A DNA stretch of 64,000 nt from Denitrobaculum sp965225735 (GTDB lineage: Bacteria > Pseudomonadota > Alphaproteobacteria > Kiloniellales > Kiloniellaceae), in NCBI GenBank assembly GCA_965225735.1, contig CBDDBN010000005.1, forward strand, positions 74,767 to 138,766. Direction: 5' to 3'. Of the stretch, positions 17,290-24,786 are shown one piece after another (the stretch's first letter is position 1; every line of letters starts with the position of its first letter). The notes under the pieces are model-generated. The model was not told where the DNA came from. It saw only the letters and a list, made by a program, of their open reading frames with translations, and searched no databases. Position numbers and translations under genes: made by a program.

Positions 17290-17793
17290 ATGTTTCGTCT
17301 TGTTTCTGCGTTCCCTGTTGTTTCTGCCGCCGTCGTTTTACTTTCTGTCGTTGCTGCTGGCGGCTTCGCCTGGATGCAGTTTTCCGAAGATGAAATGATA
17401 TCCCGTTTGCGGCCGGACGATCCTGTGGTCGTGGCGCAGGGCAGTGGGGTCTACGCGGAGAACTGCGCGTCTTGCCATGGCGCCGATTTGAGCGGCGAAC
17501 CCGGCTGGCCCGATTGGCGGCAGCGTAAGCCGGACGGTCGGCTGGCGGCGCCACCGCACGACGACACAGGCCACACCTGGCATCATCCCGATGAAATGCT
17601 GTTCCAGATTACCAAGCTGGGCACCGCGGGCTATCTGGGCGATCCGGATCACCAAAGCGATATGCCCGCCTTCGCTGAGGTGCTTTCCGACGACGAGATA
17701 GCGGCTGTACTCTCCTACATCAAAAGCACCTGGAGCGGTCAGGTGAAGGAAGCCAACGCGAGGATCAATCGTCAGGCAACGCAGCAGCAGTGA
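17290..17793 (+). CDS. Membrane-anchored class I cytochrome c
   Basis: A 167-residue monohaem cytochrome. An uncleaved or cleavable N-terminal hydrophobic segment (residues 8-29) leads into a periplasmic domain with the haem site CASCH and a later Met ligand in SDMPAF. The GEPGWPDW segment after the haem site is typical of small cytochromes in copper and sulfur oxidation loci. First gene of a four-gene electron-transfer operon; 49 bases separate it from the next. It probably shuttles electrons between its operon partners and the respiratory chain. Confidence 0.85.
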   Translation: MFRLVSAFPVVSAAVVLLSVVAAGGFAWMQFSEDEMISRLRPDDPVVVAQGSGVYAENCASCHGADLSGEPGWPDWRQRKPDGRLAAPPHDDTGHTWHHPDEMLFQITKLGTAGYLGDPDHQSDMPAFAEVLSDDEIAAVLSYIKSTWSGQVKEANARINRQATQQQ

Positions 17794-17842
17794 ACCAGCA
17801 AGACAGGAGAAGCGCCTAAACAGGGGCTGGGGGGTAGATTTT

Positions 17843-18331
17843 ATGGCACGGAGCAAGCGCAAAAGTCTTCAGATCGCGGCCGCCGGCGGAGTGGCCGCTG
17901 TTGTCATGGCCGCAGGTCTTGCGGTCTACGCTCATGGCGGCGCGACCGGCATCGTCAAACAGCGGATGGACGCTATGGAGGTCATGGGGAAGGTTATGAA
18001 AACTCTTGGCGCCATGTTTAAGGGGCAGGTTGCTTACGATCCGGCTGCGGTCGAAGCGGGCGCCGAAGAGATTGCCCAGCACGCGCGCGACATTCCAATG
18101 CTGTTTCCCGACAGCCACGAAAGCCGCCATGGCAAGGTGACCGAGGCGCTGCCAGTGATTTGGGATCAGAAGGAGAAGTTCGACGGCTTCGCTGAGGATA
18201 TGCTCCGAGAAGCTAAGATGCTGGGTGCGCTTGCCGCCAATGAAGAACAGCGGCGCGTGCGTTTGCAGTTTACCAAAACGGCCAAAGTTTGTTCGGCCTG
18301 TCACACGGCCTTCCGTAAGCCGAAGGACTAA
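17843..18331 (+). CDS. Class II cytochrome c'
   Basis: The protein has the cytochrome c' layout: signal peptide (AAAGGVAAVVMAAGLAVYA), a four-helix bundle starting VKQRMDAMEVM, and the haem-binding CSACH close to the C-terminus followed by FRKPKD. Cytochromes c' have a five-coordinate haem and bind NO or protect against it. A direct electron-transfer role is also possible. It lies between two other cytochromes and ends six bases before the next start, so it is co-transcribed. Confidence 0.9.
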   Translation: MARSKRKSLQIAAAGGVAAVVMAAGLAVYAHGGATGIVKQRMDAMEVMGKVMKTLGAMFKGQVAYDPAAVEAGAEEIAQHARDIPMLFPDSHESRHGKVTEALPVIWDQKEKFDGFAEDMLREAKMLGALAANEEQRRVRLQFTKTAKVCSACHTAFRKPKD

Positions 18332-18337
18332 CGCATC

Positions 18338-19249
18338 GTGATCTCGCTGCGCTGGTTCGCCGGGATTGTCTTTGTTCTATTTGCAATCGCGGCGCTCATT
18401 TACGCCTTTGTGCTGCCGGCGCTCGGGCAGGCAGGCGCAAAAAGAGATTTTACGGGAATCTCCGGCGACGCGGACCGCGGCGCCTATGTGTTGCGGGCCG
18501 CCGGTTGCGTCGGCTGTCATACAGATGCGGCGACGGGCGGCGCACTGCTGGCTGGCGGAGCCGCACTGAAAACAAGTTTTGGCAGCTTCTATGCTCCTAA
18601 TATTACGCCAGATGCGACCTATGGCATTGGCGGCTGGAATCTCTCGGAGTTTTCCCGCGCCCTGGCTGAAGGCCAGTCCCCGGACGGTGAGCACTACTTT
18701 CCGGCCTTCCCTTATACCTCCTACACCAAAATGACAGCGCAGGACGTGGCCGACCTGAAGGCCTATCTCGACAGTCTGACGCCGGTCCCCAGACAAAACC
18801 GGGAACACGATCTCACCTGGCCCTTTTCCGACCGGCGTTTCCTAGGGCTTTGGAAGCTGATCAACTTTCAGGCGGGTGAATTCCGGCCCGATCCAGAGCG
18901 CAGCGCGGTTTGGAACCGCGGGGCCTATTTGGTCCAGGGACCAGGTCATTGCGCGGAGTGTCACACGCAGCGTAACTTGATCGGCGGATTGTCCGGTCCG
19001 GCCCTAGCAGGCAATCGCCAAGGGCCGGATGGCACAGCGGTGCCGGCGATCGACGCCCTTTACGACCATCCGGAGCAGCCCTGGGCGACAGAAGATCTGA
19101 TCTTCGCCTTACAAACGGGCCTGATGCCCGATGGCGATACCTTCGACGGCTCGATGGGCGAGGTTGTGGAACAGGGGACAAGCTATCTGGACGACGCGGA
19201 CATCACCGCTATCGCGAATTATCTCTTGAGCGGAGACGGAGAGAAGTGA
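18338..19249 (+). CDS. Dihaem c-type cytochrome
   Basis: A 303-residue membrane-anchored cytochrome with two haem sites, CVGCH (around residue 57) and CAECH (around 210). Two cytochrome c folds are in tandem, with Met ligand candidates after each (YTKMT and LMPDG regions). It resembles the dihaem subunits that feed electrons from periplasmic dehydrogenases or to oxidases (alcohol dehydrogenase/thiosulfate-type cytochromes). The start is GTG 18338. The stop overlaps the multicopper oxidase start by one base, which argues for coupled synthesis and functional pairing. Confidence 0.88.
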   Translation: MISLRWFAGIVFVLFAIAALIYAFVLPALGQAGAKRDFTGISGDADRGAYVLRAAGCVGCHTDAATGGALLAGGAALKTSFGSFYAPNITPDATYGIGGWNLSEFSRALAEGQSPDGEHYFPAFPYTSYTKMTAQDVADLKAYLDSLTPVPRQNREHDLTWPFSDRRFLGLWKLINFQAGEFRPDPERSAVWNRGAYLVQGPGHCAECHTQRNLIGGLSGPALAGNRQGPDGTAVPAIDALYDHPEQPWATEDLIFALQTGLMPDGDTFDGSMGEVVEQGTSYLDDADITAIANYLLSGDGEK

Positions 19250-20667
19250 TGCTTAACCGCAGAAAATTTCTGTCGGCAACAATGTCTTCGGCGTTCGCCG
19301 CTGCCTTGCCAAAAGTTGTCCGCGCCACGGAAGAAGGCGTTCTGGATCTGGTTGCCGCGCCCACCACCGTACCACTGTTGGGGAACGAAGGACCGGCGAC
19401 AGCGCTTTGGAGTTATGGCGAAAGTTCGCCTGGGCCGGTCATCCGGGCGCGTCAGGGCGAAACACTCCGCGTGCGTCTGCACAACAATCTGCCCCAGCCT
19501 ACCTCAACCCACTGGCACGGTATACGAATCCTCAACGCTATGGATGGGGTGCCCGGATTGACCCAGGATCTGGTGCAGCCGGGTGATTCGTTCGATTATC
19601 GTTTTGTCGTGCCGGACGCCGGGACCTACTGGTACCACACTCACAACAAAAGCTGGGAGCAATTGGCGCGCGGACTCTATGGCCCGCTCATCGTTGAGGA
19701 AGAAGTGCCTCTGCCGGTTGACAGGGAGATGGTCCTGGTTATCGATGACTGGCGCCTCGGAGAGGATGGGCAGATTCATACAGCGTCTCTCGGCCATATG
19801 CGCGATTGGAGTCATGCCGGACGGCTGGGGAATTGGCTGACCATCAACGGCCAGTCAAGTCCCGCAATCGAGGTCAAGCGTAACGAAAGGCTTCGCCTTA
19901 GGCTGATCAACTGTGCTAACGCGCGTATCGTGAGCCTAAATTTCGGTGGGTTGATGCCCCGGGTGATCGCGCTGGATGGCCAGCCATTGGCGCAGCCGGA
20001 GATACTCGAGGCTGACGGCACTCTGACCCTGGCCCCGGCGCAACGCGCAGATCTGCTATTGGACGTGACATTGGGGCCTGGTGAAACCGGGGAACTCATC
20101 GAGGCGTCTCAGAGCGAAGGCGTGCTGATCGGCCGCTTCGTTGCTCAAAGTGTCATTACGGATGGGTTGGCGGGAACCGCACTGCAGGCTCTGCCAACAA
20201 ACGGGTTGCCGGAACCTGATTTGTCGGATCCTTTGGAGCTGGATTTGGTTATGGCCGGTGGCGCCATGGGTGGCCTAAGCTCCGCGCTTCACAATGGCGC
20301 GTCGCTTTCCATACGCGAACTTGTTGCCGAGGGCCAAGCCTGGGCTTTAAACGGCGTTGCAGGCATGCCGGATCAGCCTCTCGCGCGCATCCCAGTCGGG
20401 CGTAGCGTCGTCCTGAACTTTATCAACGAGACGGCCTGGCCGCACGCGATGCACATCCACGGTCACCATTTCCGTGCGCTCGTCCGTGATGGAAAGGCAC
20501 TTCAAACTGGAGCGTACGGCCCTTGGCGCGACACAGAACTGCTTGGGCCGAGAGAAGCGGTTTCTGTCGCGTTTGTGGCGGATAACCCGGGTAAATGGCT
20601 CCTGCACTGTCACATGTTGGAACACCAGGCGGCTGGAATGAAGACTTGGTTTGAAGTGATCGGCTGA
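19249..20667 (+). CDS. Multicopper oxidase (Tat-exported, CueO/laccase-like)
   Basis: A 472-residue three-cupredoxin oxidase. The N-terminus carries a twin-arginine signal (NRRKFLSATMSSAF). All four copper-binding motifs are present: HWHG, HTHN, HAMHIHGHHF and HCHMLEHQAAGM, the last with a Met axial ligand. The enzyme should oxidise a substrate at type 1 copper and reduce O2 to water in the periplasm. There is no Met-rich insert as in CueO, so cuprous ions may not be the substrate. Co-transcription with three cytochromes suggests reduced cytochrome as donor or electron exchange with it. GGAG precedes the ATG. Confidence 0.92.
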   Translation: MLNRRKFLSATMSSAFAAALPKVVRATEEGVLDLVAAPTTVPLLGNEGPATALWSYGESSPGPVIRARQGETLRVRLHNNLPQPTSTHWHGIRILNAMDGVPGLTQDLVQPGDSFDYRFVVPDAGTYWYHTHNKSWEQLARGLYGPLIVEEEVPLPVDREMVLVIDDWRLGEDGQIHTASLGHMRDWSHAGRLGNWLTINGQSSPAIEVKRNERLRLRLINCANARIVSLNFGGLMPRVIALDGQPLAQPEILEADGTLTLAPAQRADLLLDVTLGPGETGELIEASQSEGVLIGRFVAQSVITDGLAGTALQALPTNGLPEPDLSDPLELDLVMAGGAMGGLSSALHNGASLSIRELVAEGQAWALNGVAGMPDQPLARIPVGRSVVLNFINETAWPHAMHIHGHHFRALVRDGKALQTGAYGPWRDTELLGPREAVSVAFVADNPGKWLLHCHMLEHQAAGMKTWFEVIG

Positions 20668-20682
20668 ATGCGCATCGCAGTT

Positions 20683-20712
20683 GGCTCACGATAGAGCCGT
20701 CTTGTCTTTTTT
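20683..20712 (+). terminator. Terminator of the cytochrome/oxidase operon
   Basis: GGCTC (20683-20687), a 6-nt loop and GAGCC (20694-20698), followed seven bases later by a run of six T. The stem is short but the U-tract is good. Confidence 0.55.
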
Positions 20713-21098
20713 AAATATATGATTCTAAACAAGCTTAGTAATAATTGAGCGTTTAAACATTTTGACTAGTTTAAACCACAATCTAGTAATGTCATTAAAA
20801 GTATAAAACCCAACAAATTAGCGTGAAATTTTAATGATTTGTTTGTATTCAATGAATACGATTGCATGTACACACGTTGTTTGTCGCTAACGGCGTGTGC
20901 TGAATAAAGCTTTCCATGGGTTCGTGCTGCCGAGTCTATGCCTTGATCGGAGCCGCCAAAACAAGAGCGCTAAGCTCATGCGGACCGTTTGGCATTAGGG
21001 CGAAGGAATTCGCCTAGAGAGATTAACTCAAGAGAGAGATGATCCGTGGGCCTCTCAGTTATGGAGAGGTGTGCGGTCAGACTCCAGGTGGAACCAAA
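20713..21098. other. AT-rich intergenic region
   Basis: Bases 20713-20880 are far more AT-rich than the flanks and carry no gene. This stretch probably contains the promoter of the XRE regulator. I cannot assign specific boxes. Confidence 0.4.
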
Positions 21099-21482
21099 AT
21101 GCCGTCTAAAATGCAAGCCGCGATCAACGCGCATGTCGCACAGAGAATCCGTAGCCGCCGCATCGAAATGGGGCTTACGCAGCAGGAAGTTGCCCGACTG
21201 TTGGGGGTTTCGTTCCAGCAGCTTCAGAAGTACGAACATGGTAAGAACCGCATCAGTGCGGGTCGGCTTTATCAGCTCGCCACTGTGTTGGAGACTGGTA
21301 TCGAAGCCTTCTTTGCCGGTTTCGAAGCAGAGTCGTCGTCGCCGGCGAAGCTGCCTGCGGAGACAAACCGCTCACTCGAGGTATCGCGTCTCAGCCGCCA
21401 GTTCGAGGCTATCGCCTCAAGCGAGGTGCGGCGGAGCATCTATGGTCTGATCCGGGCACTGGATAAAACGCAGACCGTTTGA
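21099..21482 (+). CDS. XRE-family transcriptional regulator
   Basis: A 127-residue regulator with an N-terminal helix-turn-helix (RIRSRRIEMGLTQQEVARLL, then SFQQLQKYEHGKNRISAGRL) and a C-terminal helical tail. The AGGTGG site seven bases before ATG 21099 sets the start. The HTH is a paralogue of the regulator at 55280-55645 (about 60% identical in that domain by eye). This short XRE type is common in alphaproteobacteria and often controls nearby stress or development genes. Its targets may include the adjacent receiver-like gene. Confidence 0.87.
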   Translation: MPSKMQAAINAHVAQRIRSRRIEMGLTQQEVARLLGVSFQQLQKYEHGKNRISAGRLYQLATVLETGIEAFFAGFEAESSSPAKLPAETNRSLEVSRLSRQFEAIASSEVRRSIYGLIRALDKTQTV

Positions 21483-21885
21483 GGTCCATTGGAATTCCTA
21501 CCTGAGGCTGAAGCATCTTATGACGAAAGCGCGACGTGTTTTCGTTTGCAGATGTGAATCCAGTCTAGGTCGAATGAGTAGAGCAGGTTCACAAGCCCGG
21601 TAACTCGCCTTTCGCGATCCTGTCTAAACATAATCTGCTCAAGACTTCACTTGTCCTAGATCGGTGCGTGTTTGATTGGGAACACTTTGTTCGTGATCTC
21701 AATTAAACACCTCAGTGTAGCGTAACGCAGTGCTTGAAGATAAATGGCATGGCGTTCTGATCCTGACCTCGGGTGCTTCCGTAATCGGGGCCTTTGCTTC
21801 TCGTATCGTTGCCAACTTTCGTTCGACCATGGCCCTTTTGAGGTCGCATAAGCGATCGTTCTCGCTCACTGGTTAGTTAATATCT

Positions 21886-21898
21886 TTGCTAGTAGCAA
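21886..21898. promoter_or_regulatory. Palindromic operator, upstream copy
   Basis: TTGCTAGTAGCAA: perfect 6-bp arms TTGCTA/TAGCAA around one base. It sits directly upstream of a candidate -35 box. Confidence 0.6.
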
Positions 21899-21906
21899 TA
21901 TTTTTC

Positions 21907-21935
21907 TTGACGAGCGTGAGGGGTTTGGATATTTG
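21907..21935 (+). promoter_or_regulatory. Candidate sigma-70 promoter between two operators
   Basis: TTGACG (21907-21912) and TATTTG (21930-21935) are separated by 17 bases, as in sigma-70 promoters. The downstream palindrome starts at the next base, where transcription should begin. Transcription would run into the receiver-like gene at 21970. Confidence 0.5.
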
Positions 21936-21948
21936 TTGCTAATAGCAA
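21936..21948. promoter_or_regulatory. Palindromic operator, downstream copy
   Basis: TTGCTAATAGCAA: the same arms as the copy at 21886, with centres exactly 50 bases apart. It would cover the transcription start of the gene at 21970. Confidence 0.6.
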
Positions 21949-21969
21949 TTATCAACAAAGTGAACGACC

Positions 21970-22452
21970 ATGCGTGTCCATCCTGATCCTGCAGGCGTGG
22001 CCGGCACAGGCTTCGCGCTTGCCAAAGGCGCAGCGGCCCGACGGCTCCTTGTGATCAACTCAGATCGTGACTTTTTGCAATGTGCCGGTGAAGTCGGCAA
22101 GGCCCTGGACTATCAAGTTTGCAGCTCTTCTCGAGCGGGCGACTTTGTCGCGCTTTACGAAGATTTTGCGCCCACGGTCATCATCTTTGACTTCTTTTCG
22201 GCCAGCATGGACGGGATCGAACTGATGAACTGGCTGCGAGAGCGGCGGTCAGATGCACATCTGCTGCTGACGTCGGCGCGCGCGAGCTTCCTTCTTGATT
22301 TTGCCCGGGAACTGGCTGAGGCTCGGGGATTCGACAATCTCGAGCTAATGGTCGAGCCGGCAGATGCGCAGGAACTTGGCAATCTTCTATGCCGGCATCT
22401 GACAATCGACACAGCCGTTGCAGAGACGCCGCTTGGCGCGCGGAGTGAGTGA
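21970..22452 (+). CDS. Degenerate receiver-domain protein
   Basis: A 160-residue stand-alone receiver-like protein. The fold is readable (LLVINSDRDF, VIIFDFFSASMDGIELM, LLTSARA), and the phospho-acceptor position is Asp74. The Mg-binding acidic pair is changed to Asn30/Ser31 (only Asp32 remains) and the conserved Lys is Glu129 (VEP instead of KP). It is therefore probably not phosphorylated in the normal way and may signal by binding a partner. There is no output domain. A 22-residue N-terminal extension precedes the fold. Its promoter lies between two palindromes, so its expression seems tightly controlled. Confidence 0.75.
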   Translation: MRVHPDPAGVAGTGFALAKGAAARRLLVINSDRDFLQCAGEVGKALDYQVCSSSRAGDFVALYEDFAPTVIIFDFFSASMDGIELMNWLRERRSDAHLLLTSARASFLLDFARELAEARGFDNLELMVEPADAQELGNLLCRHLTIDTAVAETPLGARSE

Positions 22453-22614
22453 CCTGAGCCGTCGTTTTCTGCGCTAGACCGAATCACCTTCAATGAGAAC
22501 ACAACATATTGTCGCTAGAAGGTGTGACACCCTCTTAGCTCAAAAATAGATCAGCCGCGTAGGCCTGACAGATTGCCTAGAGCGATCCTATTAAAATTCG
22601 ATCCGATCTGAACG

Positions 22615-23547
22615 TTAGCGTGAGCGCCGACGTTCGGGGATATCGGCGAGATCGAAAGAGGTCGACTGGTAGAGATCGTTGACCCAGTTCCGGATCAGCA
22701 ACCCGCCATGGGCGCGCCATCGGTTGCGTGGCGGCTTGCTGGGATCATCGTCCGGGAAGTAATTGGCGGGCAGCTGAATTTCAGCGCCAGCGTCCACATC
22801 CCGATGATATTCGTTGGCCAGGGTTTCCGTATCGTATTCCAGATGATTGAAAATGTAGGTCTGGCGCCGGTTTTCGTCGCGCAGAAGACAGAGGCCTGCC
22901 TCTTCGGACTCCAACAGGACCGTCAGTCCCGCATCGCTCGGCAGGTCTTCACGGCGCACCTCGGTGTGGCGGCTCACAGGCACAACAATTTCATCGTCGA
23001 AACCCCGCAGGAGTCCGTCGCGCCCGGCCAGCACCTGGTGAGGGTAAACCCCGAACATCTTCTGCGGCAGCTCATACTTCGGGACGCCGTAAAAGTGCTG
23101 GAGCGCAGCTTGGGCGGCCCAGCAGATGTTATAAGTTTCCTGAACCTGGCTCTGAGACCAGTCGAAGATCTGGGTTAGTTCGCGCCAATAGATCACGTCC
23201 TGGAAGGGAAGAGTCTCAATCGGCGCTCCGGTAATGATCAGGCCGTCGAACTTGCGATTCTGTACAGCTTCCCAGGGCTGGTAGAAGGCCAGCATATGTT
23301 CGGCGGAGGTGTTTTTCGGCGCATAGCTCGACGTCGTGACAAGGGTGAGCTCGATCTGCAAGGGCGTGGCGCCGAGCAGACGCGAAATCTGCATCTCCGT
23401 CTTGATTTTTTCCGGCATTAGGTTGAGCAGGGCGATCTCAAGCGGCCGCACGTCCTGCCGCAGGGCTGTCCGCTCGGGAATCGTGAGAATCCCCTCGGTT
23501 TCCAATGCAGCCTGTGCAGGCAGATTGTCCGGAACCTTGATCGGCAT
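22615..23547 (-). CDS. metA: Homoserine O-acetyltransferase (MetA family)
   Basis: It activates homoserine for methionine synthesis. All key residues fall at the standard numbering: Lys47, catalytic Cys142 (NICWAAQA), His235 and Glu237 (FNHLEY). Position 111, which determines the acyl donor in this family, is Glu (TGAPIETLPF). This predicts acetyl-CoA rather than succinyl-CoA, unlike E. coli MetA with Gly111. Length is 310 residues, normal. AAGGA stands about ten bases before the ATG. It is divergent from a cupin gene across a 327-base region with possible leader structure. Confidence 0.95.
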   Translation of the reverse strand: MPIKVPDNLPAQAALETEGILTIPERTALRQDVRPLEIALLNLMPEKIKTEMQISRLLGATPLQIELTLVTTSSYAPKNTSAEHMLAFYQPWEAVQNRKFDGLIITGAPIETLPFQDVIYWRELTQIFDWSQSQVQETYNICWAAQAALQHFYGVPKYELPQKMFGVYPHQVLAGRDGLLRGFDDEIVVPVSRHTEVRREDLPSDAGLTVLLESEEAGLCLLRDENRRQTYIFNHLEYDTETLANEYHRDVDAGAEIQLPANYFPDDDPSKPPRNRWRAHGGLLIRNWVNDLYQSTSFDLADIPERRRSR

Positions 23548-23874
23548 GGTCTCTCATCCTTTTTTGCCGCTTATCGGGGCGGCAGCCCAATTAACTTTGT
23601 CGCCTACAATAGCCAAAAGCGAAGGCAACGGAAGCCTTGCATGACCGTTAAGCGGCAATTGCAGCTATGCGGACAACGCAGAGGTTCCAACTGACCGGTG
23701 GTGTACCACCCAGGCCGGCATGCTCCGAGCCGGGTTTCGCACCAAAGGATAGCAGATCTGGCGACGACGGCGGTTTTTTGCAAGCTTTCAGACTAGAATG
23801 GGCAAGCGTTAAAAGGCGGTAGCGGTTATCTTGCCGCAGCTTTACATATCCATACAGGTCTGGAGGAGTGAGCC
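23548..23874. promoter_or_regulatory. Divergent region with structured metA leader
   Basis: Several hairpins can form: GGTGG-TGTA-CCACC within the dyad at 23697-23710, CCGGC/GCCGG at 23715-23733, and, reading toward metA, GCCGC/GCGGC just before the ribosome-binding site at about 23565-23582. The order and GC content suggest a structured metA 5' leader. I compared it with the SAM-I, SAM-II and SAH riboswitch consensus from memory and found no convincing match. The region also holds the promoter of the cupin gene at 23875. Confidence 0.4.
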
Positions 23875-24273
23875 ATGGAACCGAAGGTTTTACAACAGCA
23901 TCCCCTTCATCTTGGCCTCGGCGCGACAGCTGTGGTTCAGCCGGAATTTACCGGGGCCCTGTCGTGGTACGAAGCCTATGGCGCGCGTCATGCGGCCGAT
24001 GGCGCCGAAGGTCGTCTGGTCAGCATGCACAGCTTTACAGCACCCTGGGATATGTGGGAGATGCATCCGAACGGTGCCGAGGTTGTCGTTGGCGTTAGCG
24101 GCAGCCTGACGCTCCACCAGGAAGCGGCTGACGGCAGCGTAACGACCGTAATACTAGGACCTGGCGAGTACGCCGTGAATCCGCCGGGCGTGTGGCATAC
24201 GGCTGACGTGCAGGGAGAGGCGACGGCGCTCTTCATCACCGCCGGTCAGGGCACACAGCATCGGCCGCGCTAG
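23875..24273 (+). CDS. Cupin-domain protein
   Basis: A 132-residue single-domain cupin. The first motif region is MHSFTAPWDMWEMHPNGAEV and the second is GEYAVNPPGVWHTADV, which together provide His/Glu metal ligands (His and Glu in WEMHPNGAE, His in VWHT). A strong GGAGGA precedes the ATG. Small cupins of this kind bind sugars or small acids or act as sensors. There is no evidence for a particular substrate. It is transcribed toward the GFA-family gene 100 bases downstream and may be co-transcribed. Confidence 0.82.
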   Translation: MEPKVLQQHPLHLGLGATAVVQPEFTGALSWYEAYGARHAADGAEGRLVSMHSFTAPWDMWEMHPNGAEVVVGVSGSLTLHQEAADGSVTTVILGPGEYAVNPPGVWHTADVQGEATALFITAGQGTQHRPR

Positions 24274-24372
24274 CGACGCCTATACTTTCTCATGCCTGCT
24301 TGATGAAAGCGCTTGGTATCGTGGCCGCGGCGGCCTACGTCAGGTGCGGATAGGGTGAAGAGTGAGGCGGCG

Positions 24373-24786
24373 ATGCCAGAGACCAGGATCTATAAAGGCG
24401 GTTGCTTGTGCGGTGGTGTGCGCTACGAAGTGCGGGGGCCGCTGAGCGACTGCCATGCCTGTCATTGTGGCCAGTGCCGCCGTCAAAGCGGCCATTTCGT
24501 TGCGGCCACCGGCGCGCAGCGGGACGATTTCAAACTCACGTCCGAGGGCGCGCTTAAGTGGTTTCGCTCGTCCTCCTTCGCCCAGCGCGGCTTCTGTGCC
24601 GACTGCGGATCGGCGCTCTTCTGGGACGATGGCGGCGATGAGATCAGCATCAATGCCGGCAGTTTGGACCAGCCGACCGGCCTGAAGCTCACAAAGCATA
24701 TCTACGTGGATGACAAAGCCGACTACTACGAGATCGAAGACAGCCTGAAACAATTCGCCGGCTATGACCGGCCGCTGAATGACTAG
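24373..24786 (+). CDS. GFA-family zinc protein (glutathione-dependent formaldehyde-activating type)
   Basis: A 137-residue CENP-V/GFA protein with the characteristic cysteines: GGCLCGGVRY, CHACHCGQCRRQSG and FCADCGSALF, which bind two zinc ions. The family is named after formaldehyde-glutathione adduct formation, but most members have no demonstrated role. ATG 24373, with GAGG upstream, gives the normal N-terminus a few residues before the first Cys motif. The stop overlaps the opposing LysR gene's stop by four bases. Confidence 0.88.
   Translation: MPETRIYKGGCLCGGVRYEVRGPLSDCHACHCGQCRRQSGHFVAATGAQRDDFKLTSEGALKWFRSSSFAQRGFCADCGSALFWDDGGDEISINAGSLDQPTGLKLTKHIYVDDKADYYEIEDSLKQFAGYDRPLND

Larger units (their letters stand above)
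21483..21969. other. Long regulatory intergenic region
   Basis: These 487 bases have no gene that I can support. The right end holds a promoter framed by two identical palindromes, described separately. The remainder shows no clear structure. Confidence 0.5.

Noticed and set aside
23641..23760. Possible tRNA or known SAM riboswitch
   Set aside because: No acceptor stem or T-loop GTTCGAATC for a tRNA, and no match by eye to SAM-I, SAM-II, SAH or cobalamin consensus; kept only as an unassigned structured leader.
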